DNA from: ARS1285 sp039796495
GTDB taxonomy: Archaea > Nanobdellota > Nanobdellia > Pacearchaeales > GW2011-AR1
Assembly (NCBI GenBank): GCA_039796495.1
Contig: JBDKJQ010000048.1
Location: 1-13,180 of the forward strand
DNA: 13,180 nt
Reading direction: 5' to 3'
Part shown: in pieces, positions 1 through 5,603 of the stretch
Position numbering within the stretch: position 1 is the first letter of the stretch
Layout of the letters: each line of letters starts with the position of its first letter
Notes under the pieces: generated by a model
The model's input: only the letters and a program-made list of their open reading frames with translations
Databases searched by the model: none
What the model was told of the DNA's origin: nothing
Position numbers and translations under genes: made by a program

Positions 1-1
1 G

Positions 2-88
2 CGCCTTGTTCATTCTCCTTTTTCGTTTATTGCACGCTTTCATGGAAAATTGCCGGAGAAATTGAAGGTGAGCTATTGGTTTAGCTAA
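2..88 (+). CDS. Possible C-terminal end of an upstream gene (partial)
   Basis: From base 2 a frame stays open for 28 codons and ends at TAA 86-88, just before the TATA element of the next gene. The residues (RLVHSPFSFIARF, then HGKLPEKLKVSYWFS) have an ordinary soluble-protein composition. The frame starting at base 1 is also open to TAG at 82-84, so the choice of frame is uncertain. No family can be recognised from so short a piece, and these bases could also be plain intergenic sequence. Confidence 0.3.
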   Translation, partial: RLVHSPFSFIARFHGKLPEKLKVSYWFS

Positions 89-93
89 TAATA

Positions 94-101
94 TTTATAA
101 A
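94..101 (+). promoter_or_regulatory. TATA element for LigD-PE-like gene
   Basis: TTTATAAA whose first base is 30 nt before the ATG at 124. This is the archaeal TATA spacing expected for a transcript starting at or next to the start codon. No Shine-Dalgarno sequence precedes the ATG. Confidence 0.75.
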
Positions 102-123
102 TACGATTTTCCAGCAAGTACTT

Positions 124-513
124 ATGACAGTCGTGCCTTATCCTATCATCGGTAAGTGGATGCATTATGCAATATTATTACATAGCGATAGTCCGGATAA
201 AAAAGATCATCATGATATTGTATTGGAAATTGTTGAAGGGAACTCTCTTGAAGAACCTCATCTAGATAAGTTAGAGACATTTCAGATAGATTTAGAGGGG
301 ACTAGAATAATGGTTGAGCCGCAAGATCTTATCAGAAGGAAATATTTGACGTACGAAGGACCTATGAGTAATAATAGAGGAATAGTGAAAAGAGTTGATG
401 AAGGACTATATAGAATTTTAGATGATGATTCGCTTGAGTTTGATGGAAACATATTACACGGGAGATATCGGTTTGAAGGAGAGGAAGTACTACAGTTAGT
501 AAAAGTTTCTTAA
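124..513 (+). CDS. Stand-alone LigD 3'-phosphoesterase-like domain protein
   Basis: This 129-residue protein resembles the phosphoesterase module found at the N-terminus of bacterial LigD and as single-domain proteins (LigD_N family). In LigD this domain trims 3'-phosphate and ribonucleotide ends during end joining. Visible family features are the ILLH...HHD..LE segment (H20, H29, D31, E35), the YLTYEGPMSNNRGIVKRVDEG stretch split around residues 74-94, and the closing LHGRYRF (111-117). Compared by memory with the Pseudomonas LigD domain, both histidines and the aspartate of the first metal site and the tyrosine (Y74) are kept. The positions expected for the catalytic arginine and a third histidine seem to be V33 and I70. 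It may therefore be a diverged or inactive binding module. The gene is monocistronic with its own TATA box. No Ku, polymerase or ligase gene is visible nearby. Confidence 0.65.
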   Translation: MTVVPYPIIGKWMHYAILLHSDSPDKKDHHDIVLEIVEGNSLEEPHLDKLETFQIDLEGTRIMVEPQDLIRRKYLTYEGPMSNNRGIVKRVDEGLYRILDDDSLEFDGNILHGRYRFEGEEVLQLVKVS

Positions 514-525
514 TCAACACAAATC

Positions 526-533
526 TTTATAAT
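526..533 (+). promoter_or_regulatory. TATA element for glycosyltransferase gene
   Basis: TTTATAAT, first base 33 nt before the ATG at 559 and 12 nt after the stop of the preceding gene. It points to an independent, nearly leaderless transcript. Confidence 0.65.
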
Positions 534-558
534 ATATCTTTTTTATTCATACCAAAAG

Positions 559-1497
559 ATGAAATACACGTTAATTATTCCGCTTGCACCTGAACGAGAT
601 GCGCCTATTCTTGAGTGCATCAAAAAACTGGATTATCCCCGGAATAAATTCCATGTCGTTGTCATAAAAGGGGGAAATCCGTCCATGAATCGGAACAAAG
701 GTATTGCACAAGCACGCGGCGAGTATGTAGTTTTTTTAGATGATGATGCAATTATCAAAGAGGATTATTTGAAGAAGATAGATTCTTTTTTAGAAACGCA
801 TCCTGCTATTGATGTTGTTGGCGGACCGCAATTAACCCCGGATGAGGATGACTTTTTTGCACGGATTTCTGGCTATGCTCTCTCAAGCAGATTCGGCGCC
901 TGGAAACTTGCAAATCGCTATGATTTAATGAAAGAACATCTTGATGCAGATGAGACTGCACTTACATCAGCAAACTTAGTGTGCAAGAAAAAAGTTGTTG
1001 ATCGTGTGAAGTTTGATGAAACGCTTTTTCCCGGAGAAGATCCAAAGTTCATTGAAGATGTAAAAAAGGCTGGTTTTCGTGTTGCGTATACTCCGACATT
1101 TATTTTGTATCACAAACGTCGGCCTACATTTCGATTACTGATTAAACAAATATTTAATTATGGAAAAGTGCGACCAGCGAAAGAATCGTTTTTTCAAACT
1201 TTGCAAAAGCCTTTTTTCCTTGTTCCGAGTTTGTTCTGCTTGTATCTTGTGTTTTTGATTGGATTTGCTATTACTCGTCCTTCCATTAGTGGAAATGTGA
1301 TTGGAGCTGTTTTGAACACGAATGTCTTGCTTATTCCTCTTCTTGCCTATCTTGTATTGATTGTTTCTTTTACGTTGTATGATTCATTGAAACATGCTGA
1401 TGCGCGAGGAATTTTTGTTCTGCCGTTTTTGTATCCGACGATTCATATCAGTTACGGCATTGGCATGTTGTGGGGATATGTGAAGAAGTTGTTTTGA
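559..1497 (+). CDS. Family 2 glycosyltransferase with C-terminal membrane anchor
   Basis: A 312-residue GT-A fold glycosyltransferase. The N-terminal Rossmann-like strand (TLIIPLAPERD, 4-14) leads into the nucleotide-sugar site. NRNKGIAQARGEYVVFLDDD (44-63) is the typical GT2 lead-in to the DxD-type metal site at D61-D63. FPGEDPKF with E160/D161 matches the ED acceptor/base motif, followed by FRVAYTPTFILYHKRR. After residue 215 there are three hydrophobic stretches (about 219-238, 256-275 and 285-305), so the catalytic domain is probably held at the cytoplasmic membrane face. Such enzymes transfer sugars from nucleotide or lipid-linked donors in surface glycan or glycolipid synthesis. The sugar and acceptor cannot be read from sequence. 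The flanking genes are membrane proteins rather than other glycan enzymes, so there is no clear glycan cluster here. Confidence 0.88.
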   Translation: MKYTLIIPLAPERDAPILECIKKLDYPRNKFHVVVIKGGNPSMNRNKGIAQARGEYVVFLDDDAIIKEDYLKKIDSFLETHPAIDVVGGPQLTPDEDDFFARISGYALSSRFGAWKLANRYDLMKEHLDADETALTSANLVCKKKVVDRVKFDETLFPGEDPKFIEDVKKAGFRVAYTPTFILYHKRRPTFRLLIKQIFNYGKVRPAKESFFQTLQKPFFLVPSLFCLYLVFLIGFAITRPSISGNVIGAVLNTNVLLIPLLAYLVLIVSFTLYDSLKHADARGIFVLPFLYPTIHISYGIGMLWGYVKKLF

Positions 1498-1501
1498 AAG
1501 T

Positions 1502-1509
1502 TTTATAAG
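1502..1509 (+). promoter_or_regulatory. TATA element for small membrane protein gene
   Basis: TTTATAAG, first base 28 nt before the ATG at 1530, starting just after the glycosyltransferase stop. Confidence 0.65.
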
Positions 1510-1529
1510 TACCTCTTTTCTTCTTTTGT

Positions 1530-1829
1530 ATGGATCTTGCATCACGAGTCAGACAGCAGAGCAATAAGAAGTATTCAAGTCCTTTGAATAATAGTGCTGA
1601 GACACGTCGCCCTGAAGAGAGAAGTGTGGAACTGCCTGTTATCGATAAAAAACAATGGATTCCGTTTTATGGTGCATTCAGAGCTTTTGCCGATGAGCGA
1701 GAACGCAAGCCTTCAATTGTGTCAGAACATGATTTCCTTCTTTATATGACGGGGTTATCGCTCCATGCAGCATACGTTGGGGGAAGCATTGCAGGAATTT
1801 CTTACCTGATTTATGAACTGACTCATTAG
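1530..1829 (+). CDS. Small putative membrane protein, unknown function
   Basis: A 99-residue protein I do not recognise. The first ~45 residues are polar and rich in Arg, Ser, Asn and Glu (RRPEERSVELP), probably disordered. A middle segment KKQWIPFYGAFRAF leads to one long hydrophobic stretch, about 70-95 (LLYMTGLSLHAAYV, then GGSIAGISYLIYEL), consistent with a single glycine-containing membrane span near the C-terminus. A TATA box 28 nt upstream and no Shine-Dalgarno sequence support this start. It lies between a membrane-anchored glycosyltransferase and a multi-span membrane protein, each with its own promoter, so a shared role is not shown. Confidence 0.7.
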   Translation: MDLASRVRQQSNKKYSSPLNNSAETRRPEERSVELPVIDKKQWIPFYGAFRAFADERERKPSIVSEHDFLLYMTGLSLHAAYVGGSIAGISYLIYELTH

Positions 1830-1830
1830 G

Positions 1831-1838
1831 TTTATAAA
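1831..1838 (+). promoter_or_regulatory. TATA element for DUF457-type gene
   Basis: TTTATAAA, first base 34 nt before the ATG at 1865. Another ATG at 1854 is in a different frame and stops after 15 codons, so the leader probably spans a few bases rather than none. Confidence 0.65.
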
Positions 1839-1864
1839 AACTCTTTTCTTAACATGAAAAAGAG

Positions 1865-2377
1865 ATGCCGTACACAACAACACACGTTTTGGCTGGAATA
1901 ATCCTTATAGAATTATTCAGAGACTTTTTTATCAAAGATGCTCGGAAATTTCCGCGTTATTACATTCTGATTATGGCAATTGCGTCGGTGTTTCCTGATT
2001 TTGAGTATATCTTTCAGGTTCCGTATCTGCATCGCGCATTTTTGCACTCTCTGTTTTTGCCGTTATTATTTTTTGTTTTAGGAATAGTTAGCTATGTCTT
2101 CCATATCAAAAATAATCAGACAGGAAAAAAACACCTGAAAATTCCTATTATCTTTTTTATCTTGGCTGTGGGAAGCCTGCTTCATATCTTTCTGGATGTT
2201 TTTTTAAGAGATGGTGCAATATTGTTTTACCCGTTTTCTGAGCGGATGATCGGTTTTAATCTTATTTCATATATCCCTATTCCGCAATCAGTCACCTTAA
2301 TTGGCCTTGACACTCTCTTATTATTTTTCTGGATCTTCTGGATGGAGTTTAAACTGAAAGTGAAAAATTATTTTTGA
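1865..2377 (+). CDS. YdjM/DUF457-type integral membrane, putative metal-dependent hydrolase
   Basis: A 170-residue multi-span protein with the motif set of the YdjM/DUF457 family of membrane-bound putative metal-dependent hydrolases. THVLAG follows the start (H7); FPDFEYI has D45; HRAFLHSLFLPLL has H56 and H61; SLLHIFLDVFLRDGA has H107 and D111, followed by FYPFS. In the family these histidines and aspartates at the membrane surface are thought to bind metal; the substrate is unknown, and the E. coli member is known mainly as an SOS-regulated gene. Hydrophobic segments lie around 8-22, 33-45, 60-80, 93-112 and 143-160. The MPYTTTHVLAG beginning matches family N-termini and fixes the start. 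No LexA-like operator is evident, as expected for an archaeon. Confidence 0.82.
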   Translation: MPYTTTHVLAGIILIELFRDFFIKDARKFPRYYILIMAIASVFPDFEYIFQVPYLHRAFLHSLFLPLLFFVLGIVSYVFHIKNNQTGKKHLKIPIIFFILAVGSLLHIFLDVFLRDGAILFYPFSERMIGFNLISYIPIPQSVTLIGLDTLLLFFWIFWMEFKLKVKNYF

Positions 2378-2391
2378 TAAGATTACAAAAA

Positions 2392-2415
2392 ATTTTCTGA
2401 GAGGCTTTTAATAGT
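2392..2415 (+). promoter_or_regulatory. Promoter copy 1 (TTTTAATA box at 2406-2413)
   Basis: This 24-bp block matches the block at 2665-2688 at 20 of 24 positions. TTTTAATA starts 29 nt before the ATG at 2435, the same spacing as in the second copy. Purine-rich GAGAGG just upstream is compatible with a BRE element. It looks like a duplicated promoter. Confidence 0.55.
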
Positions 2416-2434
2416 GATCAAACTATGTTTTCTT

Positions 2435-2590
2435 ATGCTAAGGGAAAATATTTTTAAGGATCTTCTTTGTTATTCTGCCCTTGTCGCGACGGTTTTTACG
2501 GTGTCTCATATTCATGATTTTTACAAGCATCATTACACGACGAGGAAAAATCTCCCCCTTCATCTACCTCGGTTCTCGATAAAGGATTAG
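2435..2590 (+). CDS. Very small single-span membrane protein, probably frameshifted
   Basis: From the leaderless ATG at 2435 the frame gives 51 residues: a charged start (MLRENIFKDLL), one hydrophobic span (CYSALVATVFTVSHI), then a basic tail ending at TAG 2588-2590. A second frame, open from 2518 to TGA 2671-2673, reads a protein-like tail (VLDKGLEKHFIDPQ, then RYRMKDVSEWEILNNF) and fills the space up to the next promoter. Losing one base in the A5 run at 2546-2550 or the C5 run at 2554-2558 would explain both, giving an original product near 78 residues. The start resembles the next gene (KDLLCYSAL against RDIGYATLS). The function is unknown. Either a true 51-residue protein, a broken gene or a sequencing error is possible. 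Confidence 0.5.
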   Translation: MLRENIFKDLLCYSALVATVFTVSHIHDFYKHHYTTRKNLPLHLPRFSIKD

Positions 2591-2664
2591 AGAAACATTT
2601 CATTGATCCCCAAGGTGATGAGAGATACCGGATGAAAGACGTTTCTGAATGGGAAATCTTAAAT

Positions 2665-2688
2665 AATTTCTGAAAAGATTTTAATAGT
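2665..2688 (+). promoter_or_regulatory. Promoter copy 2 (TTTTAATA box at 2679-2686)
   Basis: Near-repeat of the block at 2392-2415. TTTTAATA starts 29 nt before the ATG at 2708. The block includes the TGA that ends the alternative frame of the preceding small gene. Confidence 0.55.
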
Positions 2689-2707
2689 ATTCTTAATTGA
2701 GAAATGC

Positions 2708-2884
2708 ATGAAAAAAGTGGTTTATGAAACGCTGAGAGACATTGGATATGCTACTCTTTCCGTTGCGCTATTGTATGCACACTCAATCAGTTCGTATATT
2801 CTCCCTGAGCAAAGAATTGATTTTGCCCATTATCAGCATAGTTCAAAACCCTTAAGCAAACTGCTCAAAAAAGTTGAAGAGTAA
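2708..2884 (+). CDS. Very small single-span membrane protein (58 aa)
   Basis: A 58-residue frame with ATG at 2708, placed 29 nt after a TTTTAATA box. A short charged start (MKKVVYETLRD) is followed by one hydrophobic span at about 12-31 (IGYATLSVALLYAHSISSYI) and a polar tail ending KLLKKVEE. It appears related to the preceding small gene: same promoter block, same size class, and a similar N-terminal (K/R)D(L/I)..Y(S/A)(A/T)L pattern. An overlapping ATG at 2704 is in another frame and stops after seven codons. The stop lies 3 nt from the end of the convergent gene. No family or function is recognised. Confidence 0.6.
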   Translation: MKKVVYETLRDIGYATLSVALLYAHSISSYILPEQRIDFAHYQHSSKPLSKLLKKVEE

Positions 2885-2887
2885 TTT

Positions 2888-3232
2888 CTATAGATTTAAA
2901 TTATAAATTGACCAATTTTTATTTTTCAACACTGCCTGAGGATCATATACTCCTTTTTCTGCGCCCACCAGACTCATATTGGGTTTTCCAACACCCTTGC
3001 TTTCCAATAAGTAATCTGAGTTTACAAAATAACCTACATCGGGAACCGGGCTTTGATCAACTCTTATAAAAGTCGAGCCAGGAATCAGAAATCCCCGATC
3101 TCTTATGATAAAAAAATATTCTGGTCCGTGAAAAAGATTATCTGCAGTTGTTCCATCATGTTCTCTTAAATAGTTTTCCAGTTCTCCTCTGAGTTGTGGA
3201 GAATAGGGTTTGAATAGATCCTCAAAGCTCAT
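2888..3232 (-). CDS. Uncharacterised soluble protein (114 aa)
   Basis: A 114-residue protein I do not recognise. It is mixed in composition, with no membrane span. The first third looks helical and amphipathic (SFEDLFKPYSPQLRGELENY, 2-21). A strand-rich middle (YFFIIRDRGFLIP, then STFIRVDQSPVPDVGYFV) and a C-terminal NWSIYNLNL follow. I place the start at ATG 3232 rather than TTG 3241 because the minus-strand TATTATAA element at 3254-3261 is 29 nt from this ATG, the spacing seen elsewhere here. It ends 3 nt from the convergent small gene, and its promoter region is shared with the divergent radical SAM unit. Confidence 0.65.
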   Translation of the reverse strand: MSFEDLFKPYSPQLRGELENYLREHDGTTADNLFHGPEYFFIIRDRGFLIPGSTFIRVDQSPVPDVGYFVNSDYLLESKGVGKPNMSLVGAEKGVYDPQAVLKNKNWSIYNLNL

Positions 3233-3253
3233 TTTTTTCAAAGGTTATTTCCC

Positions 3254-3261
3254 TTATAATA
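3254..3261 (-). promoter_or_regulatory. TATA element, possibly serving both directions
   Basis: On the minus strand this reads TATTATAA, 29 nt from the ATG at 3232. On the plus strand TTATAATA starts 33 nt before an ATG at 3287 that opens a 42-codon frame. It could direct transcription both ways. Confidence 0.5.
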
Positions 3262-3286
3262 TCTACGGTGATTCACTATTTATGAT

Positions 3287-3415
3287 ATGGCAAAAAAATC
3301 CCGACATCTTTATAAACTATTGTTAATTTTAGCTTTCGGGAGAAAAATAGGTATGAAAATTAAAAAATTTAAAATTTTTAACTCTTCATTTTTCCTGAGA
3401 GGAACTAAAAAATGA
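3287..3415 (+). CDS. Candidate tiny ORF overlapping the radical SAM start (42 aa, or 20 aa from 3353)
   Basis: From ATG 3287 a 42-codon frame runs to TGA 3413-3415 and overlaps the radical SAM ATG (3412) as ATGA. The product would be strongly basic with a short hydrophobic patch (MAKKSRHLYKLLLILAFG, later MKIKKFKIFN). An in-frame ATG at 3353 gives a 20-residue version. In support are a TATA-like element 33 nt before 3287 and the ATGA junction typical of coupled translation. Against it, the region is very A+T rich, and a second TATA (3309-3316) lies inside the frame, which would turn most of it into an untranslated leader. It may be a real small protein, an upstream regulatory ORF, or chance. 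Confidence 0.3.
   Translation: MAKKSRHLYKLLLILAFGRKIGMKIKKFKIFNSSFFLRGTKK
3309..3316 (+). promoter_or_regulatory. TATA element giving the radical SAM gene a long leader
   Basis: TTTATAAA with first base 103 nt before the radical SAM ATG. A start about 27-29 nt downstream would give a leader of roughly 75 nt, unlike the other genes here. The leader holds an A/T-rich inverted-repeat-like stretch around 3362-3380. Confidence 0.5.
3397..3404 (+). promoter_or_regulatory. Shine-Dalgarno-like site for radical SAM gene
   Basis: GAGAGGAA lies 7 nt before the ATG at 3412. It is one of only two convincing ribosome binding sites in the window, fitting a non-leaderless message. Confidence 0.6.
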
Positions 3416-5058
3416 AGATTATTGTAGGATTTCCGCCGACGCAAAGTCCTTTAGGGACGCCGCTTTTAAGCCAAAACAGACAATTTCAGTATTTTGAGAA
3501 GCCGACATTTTTGTATCCAGTAGTACTTGGAACTGCGGCAACCATGGCAAAAAAAGCAGGGCATGACGTGCGATGGGAAGATGCGATTGCACAGGACATG
3601 GATTGGAAAGAGTTTGATGACATGCTTGCCCGAGAAAAAGCTGACGTATTCTTTTTTGAAACAAAAGCACCAGTGGTTAAGAAACATTGGGAAGCAATTA
3701 AGCATATGAAAGAAAAATTTCCAGATATACAAATTGTTATTTGTGGTGATCATGTCAGCTATGTTCCGGGCGAAACATTTGATCATTCTCCGGTTGATTA
3801 TGTTATTAACGGAGGGTATTTTGATTTTGCATTTATGGAGTTAGTTGACTGGCTTGCTTCTGGCAAAAAGGGAGCTGTTCCGAACGGGATTTGGTATCGC
3901 GATAAAAAAGGAGAGATTGTTAAAAACGGACGATATGCATTACAGAAAAATTTAGATGAAGCACCGTTTCCTGATAGGACCCTTACTAAATATATGAATT
4001 ATCAGGATGAATTTAATTTGAAAGGACGGCCACAATTTTATATCATGTCAGCACGAGATTGTGCATGGGGAAAATGCACGTTTTGTGTGTGGGATCATGC
4101 ATTATATCCGAAAGGCTCGTACAAACAAAGAACACCTGAAAATACTTTTGCAGAAGTAAAAAATCTTGTTGATACGCATGGCGCGAGAGAAATTTTTGAC
4201 GATGCGGGAACAATTCCTCCTGGGATCTGGCTGAAAAAATTTTGTGAATTAATGATTGACTCTGGCTACAATAAAAAAGTCATGTACTCCTGTAATATGC
4301 GATTTGGTTGGGTCGATGCGTCGATGTATAAACTCATGAAGCAAGCAGGATTTCGATTACTCAAATATGGACTTGAATCAGGATGCCAAAAAACCATCGA
4401 CAAATTAGATAAGGGCACTGATGTCACGAAAGTTCATCAGCATTGCAAAGACGCGAAAGATGCTGGTTTAACTGTTCATATCACGATGATGGTCGGCTAT
4501 CCCTGGGAAACAAAAAAAGATGCTATGGAAACGTTTAGACTCGCAAAATCATTAATGATCAAAGGACTTGTGGACATTCATCAGTCGACGGTTGTCATGC
4601 CGTATCCGGGAACGCCTTTGTATGAAGAAGCTGCACGCGAAGGGTGGTTGCGTTTTGAAAAAACGGATTATGAAAAACTTGCAATGGATCAGCCAGCGCT
4701 CAAAAATATTGAAATGCAACCTGAAGAAATTCAAGGGCTATGCAAAATGAATTACAAAATTTATCTTGATCCACGTTACATGTTGCAGCATGCAAAAAGC
4801 AGAATCAAAAGCTGGGAAGATATTGTCTACACCTTTGAAGGATTCACGTCGGTGATTGGCCACATGAAAGATTTCAGTAGACGGCCTGAAGTACAGAGAA
4901 ATAAAAGTGAATTATTAACGCACGAGCAAGTTGCACGCATGCATGCAAATCTGCACAATCCACGGCAGGATTTAGTTGCAGTGAAAGAAGGCACTACTCA
5001 ACCGATTCCGTATATTCATATGGAAGAAGTTAAAGTGCCGATGATGAAGGCGGTGTGA
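3412..5058 (+). CDS. B12-binding-domain radical SAM protein
   Basis: A 548-residue protein with cobalamin-dependent radical SAM architecture. Residues 1 to about 155 form a Rossmann-like B12-binding domain (PVVLGTAATMAKKAGHDVRW at 36-55, then ADVFFFETKAP and IVICGDHVSYVPG). It lacks the DxHxxG signature, so any cobalamin would bind without the lower histidine ligand. The radical SAM core follows. The cluster cysteines are C217, C222 and C225, spaced C-x4-C-x2-C, one residue longer than the usual CxxxCxxC. Further core motifs are YGLESG (319-324) and VGYPWET (361-367). The C-terminal ~130 residues are helical. Such enzymes use a 4Fe-4S cluster and SAM to make a deoxyadenosyl radical, often for methylation or ring-forming on unactivated carbons in lipids, cofactors or peptides. 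The substrate is not readable, and no lipid or peptide pathway genes adjoin it. It ends 8 nt from a convergent gene. Confidence 0.87.
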   Translation: MKIIVGFPPTQSPLGTPLLSQNRQFQYFEKPTFLYPVVLGTAATMAKKAGHDVRWEDAIAQDMDWKEFDDMLAREKADVFFFETKAPVVKKHWEAIKHMKEKFPDIQIVICGDHVSYVPGETFDHSPVDYVINGGYFDFAFMELVDWLASGKKGAVPNGIWYRDKKGEIVKNGRYALQKNLDEAPFPDRTLTKYMNYQDEFNLKGRPQFYIMSARDCAWGKCTFCVWDHALYPKGSYKQRTPENTFAEVKNLVDTHGAREIFDDAGTIPPGIWLKKFCELMIDSGYNKKVMYSCNMRFGWVDASMYKLMKQAGFRLLKYGLESGCQKTIDKLDKGTDVTKVHQHCKDAKDAGLTVHITMMVGYPWETKKDAMETFRLAKSLMIKGLVDIHQSTVVMPYPGTPLYEEAAREGWLRFEKTDYEKLAMDQPALKNIEMQPEEIQGLCKMNYKIYLDPRYMLQHAKSRIKSWEDIVYTFEGFTSVIGHMKDFSRRPEVQRNKSELLTHEQVARMHANLHNPRQDLVAVKEGTTQPIPYIHMEEVKVPMMKAV

Positions 5059-5066
5059 TTATAATT

Positions 5067-5534
5067 TTAATTATTAATATTCCCTTCAAATAGATTTCTT
5101 TCATAATCTCTTAAAGTCATATGTGAAGGTTTATTTCTTCTTAACAATAAGATATAATCTTCGTAAATTTGAGGGTTTTTCGTATAATTCTTCAGCCATT
5201 CTTCTTTACGTAAGCATCTGATGACTCGTGTGTCTATTATAGCATATTTATCGGGGAACCTCATAGCTAATATTGTAGATGCTATGGGGATAGCGACTCC
5301 GTCAAGCTCAAGCAATTTGGTTATAGCTTCTTTTATTTTGTCTTTCTCTGCTAACGTAAAAGCATCAGAGGTTATTTTATTTACATGTTCCTCTTTTTCA
5401 ATTGTCAAATTTCTAAGCTTAAAGTTTCTTATTCGTAAAAAATCATTATGAGTTAGGTGCTTTTTATCTTTAATCTCATTAGAAATTTTATCGAACTCAT
5501 TTTTGTACCATATTAATTTTTCCTTTCTATTCAT
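5067..5534 (-). CDS. HhH-GPD-like (DNA glycosylase fold) small protein
   Basis: A 155-residue protein whose centre reads like the core of the helix-hairpin-helix DNA glycosylases (Nth/MutY superfamily). LDGVAIPIAS (77-86) matches the hairpin LPGVG..TA. ILAMRFPDKYAIIDTRVIR (88-106) matches the segment ending in the catalytic aspartate, here D101, with DTRV like the family DTHV. The lysine used by bifunctional glycosylases/lyases is absent, since the hairpin has P83-I84. No iron-sulfur cysteine cluster is present. It is shorter than true glycosylases (about 200 residues or more), and its N-terminal 60 residues are charged helix. It may recognise or excise damaged bases, or only bind DNA. I chose ATG 5534, preceded by GGAG at a 6-nt spacing, over GTG 5549. 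It is probably the third gene of the minus-strand unit, 69 nt after the PHP gene. Confidence 0.6.
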   Translation of the reverse strand: MNRKEKLIWYKNEFDKISNEIKDKKHLTHNDFLRIRNFKLRNLTIEKEEHVNKITSDAFTLAEKDKIKEAITKLLELDGVAIPIASTILAMRFPDKYAIIDTRVIRCLRKEEWLKNYTKNPQIYEDYILLLRRNKPSHMTLRDYERNLFEGNINN

Positions 5535-5553
5535 TTTCTTCTCCTTCACCTTA

Positions 5554-5574
5554 TGCGCGGAACGTGATCGCGCA
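5554..5574 (-). repeat. GC-rich inverted repeat between PHP and HhH genes
   Basis: TGCGCG at 5554-5559 and CGCGCA at 5569-5574 are perfectly complementary around a 9-nt loop. It stands out as GC-rich in A+T-rich DNA. It sits in the 69-nt space between two same-strand genes, ending 19 nt before the HhH ATG. It could be an RNA hairpin tuning downstream expression, a processing site, or a protein-binding site. No T-run follows, so a simple terminator is unlikely. Confidence 0.45.
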
Positions 5575-5603
5575 GTGGTATGACTTTCTTAAAATCCTAG
5601 TTT

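Noticed and set aside
1..43. Minus-strand gene start at ATG 43 or 13 leading off the left edge
   Set aside because: No TATA element at the right distance; the GGAG before the second ATG is too close (1-nt spacing). The evidence is too thin to call.
2543..2560. Programmed -1 ribosomal frameshift site joining the two frames of the first tiny gene
   Set aside because: The codons AGG AAA AAT CTC CCC CTT do not form a standard X XXY YYZ heptamer in frame, and no clear downstream stem is seen; a single-base indel is simpler.
5100..5549. Reading the convergent region after the radical SAM gene as a plus-strand gene (5221-5451)
   Set aside because: The opposite strand carries a Shine-Dalgarno-led frame with a recognisable HhH-GPD core, and the plus frame is hydrophobic antisense shadow.
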